A stretch of 64,000 nt of DNA from Cycloclasticus sp. (lineage in GTDB: Bacteria > Pseudomonadota > Gammaproteobacteria > Methylococcales > Cycloclasticaceae), in assembly GCA_040743155.1 (NCBI GenBank), contig JBFLJU010000001.1:2499314-2563313 (forward strand), written 5' to 3'. The notes below the pieces were generated by a model. That model saw nothing but the letters and a program-made list of their open reading frames with translations. It did not search any database and was not told where the DNA came from. This document shows positions 52,295 through 61,179 of this stretch, piece after piece. Each line of letters opens with the position of its first letter. Within the stretch, counting starts at the first letter, position 1. The position numbers and the translations under genes are program-made.

Positions 52295-54155
52295 AGTTAT
52301 AACCTATACGGAAAGCGCCCCAGTGGCGCCCGCCAACAATAATGGGGGCGGAAACGTCAAACATGAGCTCACCTGTATCTCGGCGGTAAATTTGTAGCGT
52401 ATATGGTTTTGTGTTGCTACCTGAAATAAGGCCAACACGATCATTAAAGATGCGTTTTGTCCGGTTACCAACTAAGTCTAACTTAGGGTCGCCGGTGAGC
52501 GGTTTGGTAAAACGTAAGTTATGGGTTGGAATGTAACCATTATTATCGGTTGCGGCAGCCAGCAATAAGAATGGATTGTTGTCTAGTATGGCTTCTTGAG
52601 TTGCTGGGAAAATTTGATCTGTTAACTGGTCAAATTGTGAGCTAAATTTTGTAGGCTCGGTATTTGGAATAGGCTGGTATGCACGATCAAAAACTTGTTC
52701 GTACGTTATTTGTCTTTTTTGTACGGCAAGCTCTAACGCTGCACTAAGTCCTTGAGCACCTTGTTGCGCGATGGCGGCGGCTTTTACATGTAATGGATGT
52801 GAAGGTCCGGCTGAATTATCTTGCAGGTGGAAGATATTAGCGGTATCGATCAAAAAGTTAACCTTTTGATCCATATTGTGGGTGTTCGAGGCAAGCCGCT
52901 CAACCAATGTTGTATTTTGCTGGTTGATCGTATCAATATTGGTAATGGCACTATTTGCTTGAGCAATACCAGTACTTTGCTCCTTTGTAGCGGTGGATAT
53001 TTCAGACATGAGAGCATTTGTTTCATCCATGCTTTCAACAATTTGTATCATTTGGTCTCTAACATTAATGGCGACTTTTTGACCGCCTTCAACGATACTT
53101 CCTGACTCTGAAATAAGCTGTTTGATTTCTTTCGCGGCATCGGCGCTGCGCTGCGCTAAATGGCGTACTTCGGTTGCCACAACAGCAAAACCACGGCCGT
53201 GTTCGCCAGCTTGCGCAGCTTCAATGGCAGCATTTAGTGACAAGATGTTAGTTTGGAAAGCGATTTCGTTGATAACGCCAATAATACCTTCGATGCGGCC
53301 AGAGCTTTTCTTTACCGACTGCATGGCGTCCACCATTTGGCCGACATAACTTTGACCGGTTTGTACGAGTGAGTGAGTGGATTTTGCAAGGTCACTTGCA
53401 CGCGATGCATTGTCTGAATTGGCAAGCACAGTGGAGGAAAGTTCTTCCATGGTAGAGCTGGTTGCTTCAAGCTCAGCTGATTGCTGTTGCGTTCGCTGTG
53501 ACAGTTTTTGGTTATCACTTGCAATTTCAGCTGAAGCGCTACCAATAATTTCACTGAAATTAATGGTTTGGCTGAGCGCTTCATTTAAGTTTGAAAAGGT
53601 GGTTTCAAGCGGCCCGCTGAATTGACCAAGGGGGCTGTTGTGTACAGTGCTTATGTCGGCGCGAAAGTTACAGTCGGCGAGCAATAAAACATCCTTTAAA
53701 AGAACCTTGGCACTTTGCTCTATGGAAGATAAACAGTCGTTGAACAAGCCCGCGACTTCGGCTGCTTCATCGCTCAACGTGTCGGTGCTAAAGCGTGAAC
53801 TTAGATCGCCATTAGCGATTTCTTGAATCACATCTACCATTTGTTCTTTAATGCCAGTGCTCCTTCCTGTGTGTGTTTCTACGCTAACGGCGTAGCCAGC
53901 TTGGTTTGGGGTGGCTGAAAATGTGAAAAGAAGCGGTTGGCTTGGATGCTCGACGATAAGAGGTGTTCGATTAAGCTCGATAGAGGCTAGGCCTAGTTCG
54001 GCAAGAGCTAAACCATTGAGTGCTGCTCCGTTGGAAAGCCTTTGCAGCGTTTGTGTGGCCGCAGCATTGGCATAGGTAATGATTAAATCTTGATCGATGG
54101 CAAGGACAGGGTGTGCGCATGCGTCAAGAATGTTTTGATGTTGTGTAAATTCCAC
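52287..54155 (-). CDS. soluble methyl-accepting chemotaxis protein with PAS and C-terminal domain
   Basis: A 622-aa receptor without a transmembrane segment. An N-terminal PAS-like domain (about residues 5-90) leads to a signalling region with the highly conserved hairpin tip (NILSLNAAIEAAQAGEHGRGFAVVA, about residues 292-320; EAGEHGRGFAVVA core). Unusually, a C-terminal domain of about 130 residues follows the signalling helices, with YIPTHNLRFTKPLTGD and VSAPIIVGGRHWGAFRIGY, which looks like a cache-type or ligand-sensing module. There is no CheR-docking pentapeptide at the end. It feeds into the adjacent response regulators. Confidence 0.9.
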   Translation of the reverse strand: MEFTQHQNILDACAHPVLAIDQDLIITYANAAATQTLQRLSNGAALNGLALAELGLASIELNRTPLIVEHPSQPLLFTFSATPNQAGYAVSVETHTGRSTGIKEQMVDVIQEIANGDLSSRFSTDTLSDEAAEVAGLFNDCLSSIEQSAKVLLKDVLLLADCNFRADISTVHNSPLGQFSGPLETTFSNLNEALSQTINFSEIIGSASAEIASDNQKLSQRTQQQSAELEATSSTMEELSSTVLANSDNASRASDLAKSTHSLVQTGQSYVGQMVDAMQSVKKSSGRIEGIIGVINEIAFQTNILSLNAAIEAAQAGEHGRGFAVVATEVRHLAQRSADAAKEIKQLISESGSIVEGGQKVAINVRDQMIQIVESMDETNALMSEISTATKEQSTGIAQANSAITNIDTINQQNTTLVERLASNTHNMDQKVNFLIDTANIFHLQDNSAGPSHPLHVKAAAIAQQGAQGLSAALELAVQKRQITYEQVFDRAYQPIPNTEPTKFSSQFDQLTDQIFPATQEAILDNNPFLLLAAATDNNGYIPTHNLRFTKPLTGDPKLDLVGNRTKRIFNDRVGLISGSNTKPYTLQIYRRDTGELMFDVSAPIIVGGRHWGAFRIGYNFE

Positions 54156-54224
54156 GTTTATATGCCTCTCGTGTTTTTATTGTTACTTAAAGTGGTGTTG
54201 GGTAACGGCTTTATTAATCGAGGG

Positions 54225-55943
54225 TTATTCATTGCTCCAAGTAAATACAGCTGTAGCGCGTCTACCGTCATTTGAATACTCGAGTGATGTGCAGATTTGC
54301 CGAATTAGTTGAATACCTCGGCCAGAAAACCCGTCGTTATTTTTTATATCAGTGAGTACTTGGTTCTCATCAAAACCACATCCAGTGTCATGCACTTGAA
54401 TGGTGAGTTCACCTCCGGTTTTGTGGGGCACATGAGAGAAAAAAAGTTTTATATTGCCTTTAGACAGTTGGTCAAGCCGTTGTTGCCGTAACTCAAAAAA
54501 TTGGGCAAAGCCATCGGGTGATTTTTTTAAGGAAGAATCTAGGCCGAGCAAGCCATGGTCCAACGAGTTGGCAAAAAGCTCGGTGGTAACTAAGAAAATG
54601 GATTCGCGAAAAGGTAGCAGGCCTTGGATTTCCATTAAAGAGTTAACCATGGCGGGAACAGGGTTAAGGCGTTTAAGGGTGTTGTAATCCATAGTGGATG
54701 ATAGCTTCCAGTTCGAAGGCTCCATTTCAACGCGACTATCTTGGGGCTCCTGAGTGTTCCACTTCTCAGGGTCAAAATCACAGGTTAGTCTGACAAGGGT
54801 AATATCATCTTGCTGGCTTTGATTGCCTTGATGTGCTTGTAATGACTCAAGAACTAGGTCGAAACTTGATGTGCCAGTAGGTCCCAAGCAGCTTTTAATG
54901 CCTTCAAAGCCGAAAGGTTCGCCGCTAGAATTTTCGGCTTCGACAATGCCATCGGTGAATAGGAATAAGCGGTGTTGTGATGTTACTTCAATATGCTTTT
55001 CGATGGGGGCAAGCTCTTGACTGGATACAATGCCAAGCGGCAAGTTATTAGATAAGAGTGTTTTTATCTCGCCTGTTTCCTTGTTAAATAAGAAATGATC
55101 CGGCAGGCCACAAGTGATGGTGCTTAAATTATGAGTTTCAGGGTCTAAGCAAGCAAGTGTTGCGGCTAAGAACATATGAGCGGGCAGCAAGCGGTTAAGC
55201 TTAGTGTTAATCTCTTCCGTTATCTCACGAATTCCAAAACCTTTGGCGGTCATTCCGTAAAAAATTTCTGACGCAGGTGCCGCAGCAACCGAGGCTATAA
55301 TTCCGTGGCCAGTAAAGTCACCTAATAAAAGGTTTAACTTATTGGCCGGTGTATAAGCACATAATAATATATCCCCATTAAACAGGGACATGGGAGTGAG
55401 GAAGTGATGAACATTAGGTGACTCCATGTAGCCGGCCATAACGATACTTTCGTTCAATATAGCCGCTATTTCGTGTTCGCGGTCTTCTTCAGCTTTAAAG
55501 GCTTCGATTTCTCGCTTCTGAACTATTTGCTCATTATATAACTGCTTTATACGTAATAAAGATTGAGCTTTTGCGGATAGGATGGTCGGGTTAAATGGTT
55601 TTTTAATGAAATCATCGCCACCAGCCGCGACACAGTCTTCAAGATACCGTTCACTGGTGCCACCGGTGACGAAAATAATGGGAATAAAGTCCTCGTCGAG
55701 TACCTTCCTGATAGCACGGGTGGCCTCAATACCATTCATCTTGGGCATTTCGATATCCATAAAAATGATATCGGGTCGCTGCTCATTGAATTTAGCAAGG
55801 GCCTCCTCACCGTCTTTAGCGGACACAACGTCATAACCTAGCTTCTCGAGCATATGGCTTAGCAGTAGACGTTGAGACATGCTGTCGTCAACGACGAGAG
55901 CCTTAGAAATTGTGCTTGCGCTTGGCTGTTGAATCGATCCCAT
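54225..55943 (-). CDS. REC-PP2C-HATPase partner-switching regulator (HsbR-like)
   Basis: A 572-aa protein with three domains: a receiver (residues 10-130; D19/D20 and phosphoacceptor D63 in FMDIEMPKMNG), a SpoIIE/RsbU-type PP2C phosphatase (about 175-395; LLLGDFTGHGIIASV, FLFTDGIVEAENSSGEPFG) and a C-terminal HATPase anti-sigma-like kinase (about 440-570; ELFANSLDHGLLG, VHDTGCGFDENQ, FSGRGIQLIRQ). The same architecture is found in HsbR of Pseudomonas, which controls an anti-anti-sigma factor. The STAS gene directly upstream is the probable substrate. Confidence 0.9.
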   Translation of the reverse strand: MGSIQQPSASTISKALVVDDSMSQRLLLSHMLEKLGYDVVSAKDGEEALAKFNEQRPDIIFMDIEMPKMNGIEATRAIRKVLDEDFIPIIFVTGGTSERYLEDCVAAGGDDFIKKPFNPTILSAKAQSLLRIKQLYNEQIVQKREIEAFKAEEDREHEIAAILNESIVMAGYMESPNVHHFLTPMSLFNGDILLCAYTPANKLNLLLGDFTGHGIIASVAAAPASEIFYGMTAKGFGIREITEEINTKLNRLLPAHMFLAATLACLDPETHNLSTITCGLPDHFLFNKETGEIKTLLSNNLPLGIVSSQELAPIEKHIEVTSQHRLFLFTDGIVEAENSSGEPFGFEGIKSCLGPTGTSSFDLVLESLQAHQGNQSQQDDITLVRLTCDFDPEKWNTQEPQDSRVEMEPSNWKLSSTMDYNTLKRLNPVPAMVNSLMEIQGLLPFRESIFLVTTELFANSLDHGLLGLDSSLKKSPDGFAQFFELRQQRLDQLSKGNIKLFFSHVPHKTGGELTIQVHDTGCGFDENQVLTDIKNNDGFSGRGIQLIRQICTSLEYSNDGRRATAVFTWSNE

Positions 55944-55961
55944 AGGAATGCTTTTTATTGC

Positions 55962-56264
55962 TTAGCTTAAGCTGAATAGTTGGCCGAAATTTGCGATATC
56001 TAATATTTTTTTCACTTCAGGCCGGGTGTTGATAAGTGAGACAGCTTCTTTACTGTTGCCCATTTTGTTCTTTAGCATCAATAGCATGCCTAGGGCGGAG
56101 CTATCAACGTATCCAGTCATCCGCATGTCAATACAAGCATGGTTAATATTGCTGGCGTTTATAGCGTCAATAGCTGAGCGAAATTCTTTATGAGAACCGA
56201 AATCAAAACGTTCTGGGGTGTTGATTGTTAACTTGCTGCCAGAGGTGGAAAAGGTAATGCTCAT
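55962..56264 (-). CDS. STAS-domain anti-anti-sigma factor (HsbA-like)
   Basis: A 100-aa STAS protein with the phosphorylatable serine pocket DSSALGMLL (S55/S56). It is probably toggled by the kinase and phosphatase domains of the next gene, 18 bases downstream. In Pseudomonas HsbA links such switching to motility and biofilm by binding either an anti-sigma factor or a diguanylate cyclase. A diguanylate cyclase is encoded in the same block here. First gene of the minus-strand signalling block. Confidence 0.88.
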   Translation of the reverse strand: MSITFSTSGSKLTINTPERFDFGSHKEFRSAIDAINASNINHACIDMRMTGYVDSSALGMLLMLKNKMGNSKEAVSLINTRPEVKKILDIANFGQLFSLS

Positions 56265-56588
56265 AATGTCATCCTGTTATTTATGATTGTGCTTAATAAA
56301 GTTTCTTGTCAGGTGGAGACCACGTTAGGTTAAAAATGGAGCGTAACTAACGCTTGTACCAAAAGCCTAGCAGAAAGTATTTTTTTTGCATGATTTGTTT
56401 AGAAAGAATCTTGTGATCCAAAAAGTATGTAAGTTATTGGCGAAGTCTTTATTTAGGCGTTTTGGTTCCAGGTGCGTTTGTTTGTTAAAGCAAACGATAA
56501 TGGGCCGGATCTCCTTCGGCTAACGAAAGTGAGCTCTACCGTGTAACTGATGTGGAAGAGTGAGGTGGATGCGCTTTGCGATAAACTC

Positions 56589-56631
56589 TTTTTTGCTTGC
56601 CTGTGGGCGTCATTAGCTTGCAAGCAAAAAA
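56589..56631. repeat. 12-bp inverted repeat in the divergent promoter region
   Basis: Arms TTTTTTGCTTGC and GCAAGCAAAAAA, separated by 19 bases. The right arm also takes part in a perfect 10-base palindrome GCTTGCAAGC (56616-56625). It is 20 bases before the FNR-like box. No T-run follows the stem on either strand in the right place, so a terminator is unlikely. Confidence 0.4.
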
Positions 56632-56650
56632 CATCAAGCCGATGTGGTTC

Positions 56651-56664
56651 CTGATCTAGATCAG
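56651..56664. promoter_or_regulatory. FNR/ANR-like box
   Basis: CTGAT-CTAG-ATCAG, a perfect palindrome matching TTGAT-N4-ATCAA at eight of ten positions (the outermost T and A differ). Its centre is 41.5 bases before the start expected from AATAAT at 56687-56692, the class II position for FNR-type activation of the helical protein/ODP genes. Confidence 0.55.
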
Positions 56665-56761
56665 TTTTTTTAATAGTCGCAACATAAATAATTTTTTTTG
56701 ACTACACTCCAAATTAAACGTTAGCCGCGCTAACATCGCAATTACCTCACTCGGAGTGAAT

Positions 56762-57367
56762 ATGTCTCAAACAGATAGCAACTACTTTGTAGGGGCTGCC
56801 ACCATCGCTGCTAAGCTTGATTACGCTACCAAAGTCGCACATCAATTATCATTAACCGCAAGTAATGCTCGAGCCTTAACGCTAAGAGCAGGGCAAAGTG
56901 CGGCGGGTTTTAGGCCTCTGACTGATGCGATTCACCGTTTATCCGATATCACCGTCAGTTCATCTAAAAAAATCAATGCAATTGCCGCGCAACTAAGCCG
57001 AATGTCGGTTGAAAAGTATCGTGCTGACAGTGCTATTAGATATTTTGATGCGGTGTATGAGAAGTCAAAAGACTGTCGTAATATTTCTAGCCTAGACACG
57101 GTTTACAAACGAACCCAAGAGCAGCAAAAACTGCTAATGATTGATTACCAGCAAAGAATTCAGCAGCTATCTCAAGAGTTGGAGGCGGTCGAAGGCGAAT
57201 TAAGGTCGGCGGTGGTGTTAAAAACCTTGTGTCATGTAGAGGCTTCGCAGGCCGGTGAGCAATATAAGGATGCCCTGGACAACGTGGCAGAAAATGTTGA
57301 AAGAATATCCGGGACGATTAAAGAGCAAATAGTATTCTCGCGGCAACAAGTCGCCACACTACAGTAG
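56762..57367 (+). CDS. hypothetical helical protein, first gene of chemosensory block
   Basis: About 201 aa from the ATG at 56762, which has CGGAG 5 bases upstream. I do not recognise a named family. It is almost entirely helical: an N-terminal region with AATIAAKLDYATKVAHQLSL, then long amphipathic helices with heptad spacing (residues 120-160, KLLMIDYQQRIQQLSQELEA) and a final VERISGTIKEQI helix. There is no signal peptide, membrane segment, or receptor hairpin tip. It may be a scaffold or receptor-like adaptor. It lies 9 bases upstream of the ODP-like gene and after the FNR-like box. Confidence 0.7.
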   Translation: MSQTDSNYFVGAATIAAKLDYATKVAHQLSLTASNARALTLRAGQSAAGFRPLTDAIHRLSDITVSSSKKINAIAAQLSRMSVEKYRADSAIRYFDAVYEKSKDCRNISSLDTVYKRTQEQQKLLMIDYQQRIQQLSQELEAVEGELRSAVVLKTLCHVEASQAGEQYKDALDNVAENVERISGTIKEQIVFSRQQVATLQ

Positions 57368-57376
57368 GAAAGTTAA

Positions 57377-58111
57377 ATGAAAACAGAAACGTTGTATGAA
57401 AACGGCGACCATAAGTGGATGGTTTTTGGTCGTGATAATGATAAGCCGGATTTAATTATTGATACCAATCAATACATGGTGGTGAGTGAAAACAATGCGC
57501 TATTAATGGATCCCGGTGGAATTGAGTTATTTTCAGCGATGCTGTCGGCTGTTATAAAAGAAGTGCCGGCTCAAAAAATTACGCATTTATTTGCCTCACA
57601 TCAAGATCCAGACATTATTTCGTCATTAGGTTTGTGGGACTTGGCGCTTACCAATGCAACGCTTCATTCGCCTTGGTTATGGGAGGGCTTTCTTCGCCAC
57701 TTTGGAATGCAAAACATTGAGTTTGATGGGATCCCTGATACGGGGGCGCGTTTGCAACTAGATGGGGTGACATTAGAGTTTATCCCTGCTCATTATTTGC
57801 ATTCTTCCGGTAATTTTAATGTGTATGACCCTAAGGCCAAGATATTGATGTCGGGAGATATTGGTGCGGCGCTTGAGCCAGACAATTCGCCCATGTTTGT
57901 TGATGATTTCGAAGAGCACGTGCAAAAAATGAAAATGTTTCACCAGCGTTGGATGCCATCTAACAAGGCAAAGAATGATTGGGTCAGACGAGTGCGTCGG
58001 TTAGATATCGACATGATGTGCCCGCAACACGGGCGCATTTTTAAGGGTGATGATGTTGGGAAATTTCTCGATTGGTTTGAGTCAATTGAGGTGGGATTAA
58101 CCAACAAGTAA
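57377..58111 (+). CDS. MBL-fold di-iron protein, ODP-like (oxygen-binding, chemotaxis-associated)
   Basis: A 244-aa metallo-beta-lactamase-fold protein of the flavodi-iron branch, lacking the flavodoxin domain. Candidate metal ligands: H75, D77 and D79 in SHQDPDI (the HxExDH motif with its last His replaced by Ile), H139/H142 in PAHYLHS, D161 in SGDIGA and H218 in CPQHG. This matches ODP, the di-iron protein of Treponema denticola that binds oxygen and controls CheA activity. Placement in a chemotaxis operon with cheA supports this; oxygen binding is inference. Confidence 0.75.
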   Translation: MKTETLYENGDHKWMVFGRDNDKPDLIIDTNQYMVVSENNALLMDPGGIELFSAMLSAVIKEVPAQKITHLFASHQDPDIISSLGLWDLALTNATLHSPWLWEGFLRHFGMQNIEFDGIPDTGARLQLDGVTLEFIPAHYLHSSGNFNVYDPKAKILMSGDIGAALEPDNSPMFVDDFEEHVQKMKMFHQRWMPSNKAKNDWVRRVRRLDIDMMCPQHGRIFKGDDVGKFLDWFESIEVGLTNK

Positions 58112-58299
58112 GCGTTATAAATAGAGACGATTGAGTAAATAATTTAATTAATTTTTCAAAAAACCAAATTTTTTTAAATTAACTGCTAGTCTCTAGTTAG
58201 GAAGTCAAAATAATAAAGCAAGGGACATTAAGGGGTTACTCAATTTAGAAGAAGAGTCCTTAAAGTGCATCAATGGTAAGTCTATTGAAGGTGTCAATA

Positions 58300-58563
58300 A
58301 TGAATATCAAGTTTCCAAACCAGCTAGGAATTCAAGTTGTTAGTGATGTTAAGGCAGAGCTAGAGTCGGCTATAGCGGCGGACGGAGCTATCGTGTTGGA
58401 TGCGTCTGAGGTCGAAAGCGTGGATGCGGCTGCTTTGCAATTATTAGTGGCGTTTGTTCAGCATGCGGCGTTAAAAAAACGTGAATTTGAATGGTTTGAG
58501 CCGACTGATGTGTTTCTCGAAACGGTTGACTTAATGGGGTTAAAAGCTGCCATGAACGTGTAA
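58300..58563 (+). CDS. STAS-domain protein of the chemotaxis cluster
   Basis: About 87 aa from the ATG at 58300 (AAGGTG 8 bases upstream). STAS fold: LGIQVVSDVKAELESAI, then AIVLDASEVESVDAAALQLLVAF. The usual phosphorylatable Ser/Thr after VD is Ala, so it is probably not regulated by phosphorylation. STAS proteins with LQLL are common next to cheA genes. Role unclear; perhaps an adaptor. Confidence 0.83.
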   Translation: MNIKFPNQLGIQVVSDVKAELESAIAADGAIVLDASEVESVDAAALQLLVAFVQHAALKKREFEWFEPTDVFLETVDLMGLKAAMNV

Positions 58564-58624
58564 GCGTTGATGGTGCAGTGAAATTTAATACATGAAATAT
58601 ATAATATTAATGAGGGGATAGAGT

Positions 58625-58987
58625 ATGGCTCGGATACTTGTGGTAGATGATTCTGCTTCAATGCGCCAAATGGTTGCATTTACGTTAAAAGGTGGTGGGC
58701 ATGACATCGTTGAGGCTGCTGATGGTGTAGAAGGCTTGGCATGTGCTAAAAACGGAAGTTTTAATGCAGTCATTACAGATGTCAATATGCCAAATATGGA
58801 TGGTATTACGCTGACTAAAGAACTACGTGCTCTGCCAAACTATAGGTTTGTACCGATTCTAACGTTAACCACGGAAGCGTCGACAGAAAAGAAGATGGCG
58901 GGTAAAGCGGCGGGAGCGACGGGGTGGTTAGTGAAGCCGTTTAACCCTGATCAGTTACTAGCAACGGTTAAAAAAGTATTGGGGTAG
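58625..58987 (+). CDS. cheY: chemotaxis response regulator CheY
   Basis: Single receiver of 120 aa. Acidic pair D8/D9, phosphoacceptor D52 (TDVNMPNMDG), TTEAST and WLVKPF are all present. It is directly before cheA, with 4 bases between, so it is the likely output of this kinase. The short stand-alone form fits CheY acting on flagella or as a phosphate sink. Confidence 0.94.
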   Translation: MARILVVDDSASMRQMVAFTLKGGGHDIVEAADGVEGLACAKNGSFNAVITDVNMPNMDGITLTKELRALPNYRFVPILTLTTEASTEKKMAGKAAGATGWLVKPFNPDQLLATVKKVLG

Positions 58988-58991
58988 GATT

Positions 58992-61136
58992 ATGTCTATT
59001 GATATGTCGCAATTTCATGAAGCTTTTTTTGAGGAAAGTTTTGAAGGGTTGGAAATCATGGAGTCTGAGCTCTTGGAGCTCGATGTAGGTGAGGGCGATG
59101 TAGAGATTATTAATACCATTTTTCGCGCGGCGCACTCAATCAAGGGCGGCGCGGGCACGTTTGGCTTTATGAACGTGTCAGAGTTTACTCACGTAATGGA
59201 AACCTTGTTGGATGAAATGCGTGACGGCTCAAGAGAGGTCACTCAGTTCGCCGTTGACTCTTTGTTGCTGTCAGTTGATGTCCTAAGGACCATGTTGGAA
59301 GCGGCGCGAGATAAAACTGATGTTGACGAGGAAATGGTCGCAATGCGGTACGCAGTTCTCGACGGCATTTTAAAGAATGAAGAAGGTAGCGTTTCAGCGA
59401 CTGAGGTAGCAGCAGAACCTGAGGTTGTAAGCAGTGACCAGCCAGCAAGTGATGGCATGAGTCGCTGGAAAATAGAGTTTGCCCCACATGCAGATTTATT
59501 AATGACGGGGAATGATCCCGTGCGCATGTTTAGGGCGTTAAGTGAGATGGGTGAGTTGGCGGTTAGCGTTGATCTCGACAAACTGCAGCCTCTGGCTGAG
59601 TTAACCCCAGAGGACTTGTATTTAGCTTGGGAAATGACACTGACGGGCAAGGTGACCGAGGCAGATATTTCAGAAGTTTTTGAATGGGTCGAAGATGAAT
59701 GTGATTTAACTATAACCTCTTTGACGTCTGAAACCGTTTCTGCGACACCAGCCCCAGCTCCAGAATTATTAGCATCAATTGCTGAAGACACGGCATCAAA
59801 CATAGAGCCCGCTTCAACCGCAGCGCCCGTTTCGGCTGTGGCTGGCAATGCGCCGGCTAATACGAAAACCAAGGCGACTAAAAAGCCGGTGGAAGCCGCC
59901 TCGATTAGGGTAGGTATTGATAAGGTTGATGAGCTTATTAACCTAGTCGGTGAGCTTGTTATTACTCAATCGATGCTAGATCAAGCTGGCGAAGACTTAG
60001 AGGCGAATGCAGAAGCGTCTTCAAACTATGATAGCGAAGCCAGTAAAGCGAATGCGGAAATATTGTTACGCTTAAGTAAAGGCTTGGCCCAATTAGAGCG
60101 CAATACGCGCGAATTGCAAGAAAGTGTCATGCGTATCCGCATGTTGCCTATTAGTTTTGTATTTAGCCGTATGCCACGTCTGGTTCATGACCTGTCTAGC
60201 AAACTAACCAAAAAAATCGAGTTGGTTGTGTCGGGTGAAGAAACAGAGTTGGATAAAACGGTGATGGAAAAAATTGGTGATCCGATGGTGCATTTGGTGA
60301 GAAATGCGCTGGATCATGGGATTGAAACACCGGATGTCAGGTTGGCGGCAGGCAAGGGAGAAACAGGCACTCTAACGCTCAATGCGTTTCACCAAGGCGG
60401 CAACATTGTTATTGAAATTAAAGACGATGGTGCAGGAATAAACAAAGCCAAAGTGCTCGCTAAAGCGGTAGAGAAGGGCGTGGTGTCACCGGGTGATGAC
60501 TTGTCGGACGATGAAATTAACAACCTGATTTTCGCGCCAGGTTTCTCAACGGCTGAGGTGGTGAGTGATGTGTCCGGTCGTGGGGTTGGCATGGATGTGG
60601 TTAAAACCAGTATCTTAAGTCTAGGCGGTTCTGTCAGCGTCAAGTCCGAAGAAGGCAAAGGTTCTACTTTTACTATCCGCTTACCGCTAACGCTAGCTAT
60701 TTTGGATGGCCAGTTAGTGACCGTTGGAAATGAGTCGTACGTTATTCCATTGATTACAATTATTGAGTCATTACAGGTTGACCGTAAGTACATTAATCAA
60801 GTGGCGGGAAAGGCGGAGGTGTATAAGCTCCGTGAGCACTACATACCGATTATTCGAGCCAGAGAAGTGTTCGGCCTACCAACGGAGAAGCGAGATCTTC
60901 ATGAATCGCTGATGGTAGTGGTTGAAGTCGATGGTACGCCAGCGGGCATTATCGTTGATGGCTTAGAAGGTCAGCAACAAGTTGTTATTAAGAGCCTAGA
61001 AACTAATTACCGAAAAGTAGAGACGATGTCAGGGGCGACCATTTTGGGTGACGGAACGGTAGCACTTATTTGGGACGTTAACGGTATGGTAAATGTACAT
61101 AAAAGAAAACTTAGCAATAATAAAATCAGAGCATAA
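58992..61136 (+). CDS. cheA: chemotaxis histidine kinase CheA
   Basis: A 714-aa kinase. P1 has phosphorylatable H48 in FRAAHSIKGGAGTFGF. A linker with a P2-like segment (WKIEFAPHADLLMTG to DLTITSL, about residues 160-245) precedes the Ala/Pro-rich region. P3 dimerisation has IRVGIDKVDELINLVGELVI. The P4 ATP-binding domain (HLVRNALDHGIETPDVR, IEIKDDGAGIN, GRGVGMDVVK) is intact. P5 at the C terminus resembles CheW. It receives input from receptors such as the globin-PAS protein downstream. Confidence 0.96.
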   Translation: MSIDMSQFHEAFFEESFEGLEIMESELLELDVGEGDVEIINTIFRAAHSIKGGAGTFGFMNVSEFTHVMETLLDEMRDGSREVTQFAVDSLLLSVDVLRTMLEAARDKTDVDEEMVAMRYAVLDGILKNEEGSVSATEVAAEPEVVSSDQPASDGMSRWKIEFAPHADLLMTGNDPVRMFRALSEMGELAVSVDLDKLQPLAELTPEDLYLAWEMTLTGKVTEADISEVFEWVEDECDLTITSLTSETVSATPAPAPELLASIAEDTASNIEPASTAAPVSAVAGNAPANTKTKATKKPVEAASIRVGIDKVDELINLVGELVITQSMLDQAGEDLEANAEASSNYDSEASKANAEILLRLSKGLAQLERNTRELQESVMRIRMLPISFVFSRMPRLVHDLSSKLTKKIELVVSGEETELDKTVMEKIGDPMVHLVRNALDHGIETPDVRLAAGKGETGTLTLNAFHQGGNIVIEIKDDGAGINKAKVLAKAVEKGVVSPGDDLSDDEINNLIFAPGFSTAEVVSDVSGRGVGMDVVKTSILSLGGSVSVKSEEGKGSTFTIRLPLTLAILDGQLVTVGNESYVIPLITIIESLQVDRKYINQVAGKAEVYKLREHYIPIIRAREVFGLPTEKRDLHESLMVVVEVDGTPAGIIVDGLEGQQQVVIKSLETNYRKVETMSGATILGDGTVALIWDVNGMVNVHKRKLSNNKIRA

Positions 61137-61179
61137 AACGTTTGCCTCACTAGGCAATCAATAGGCACAGGAGAAAATA

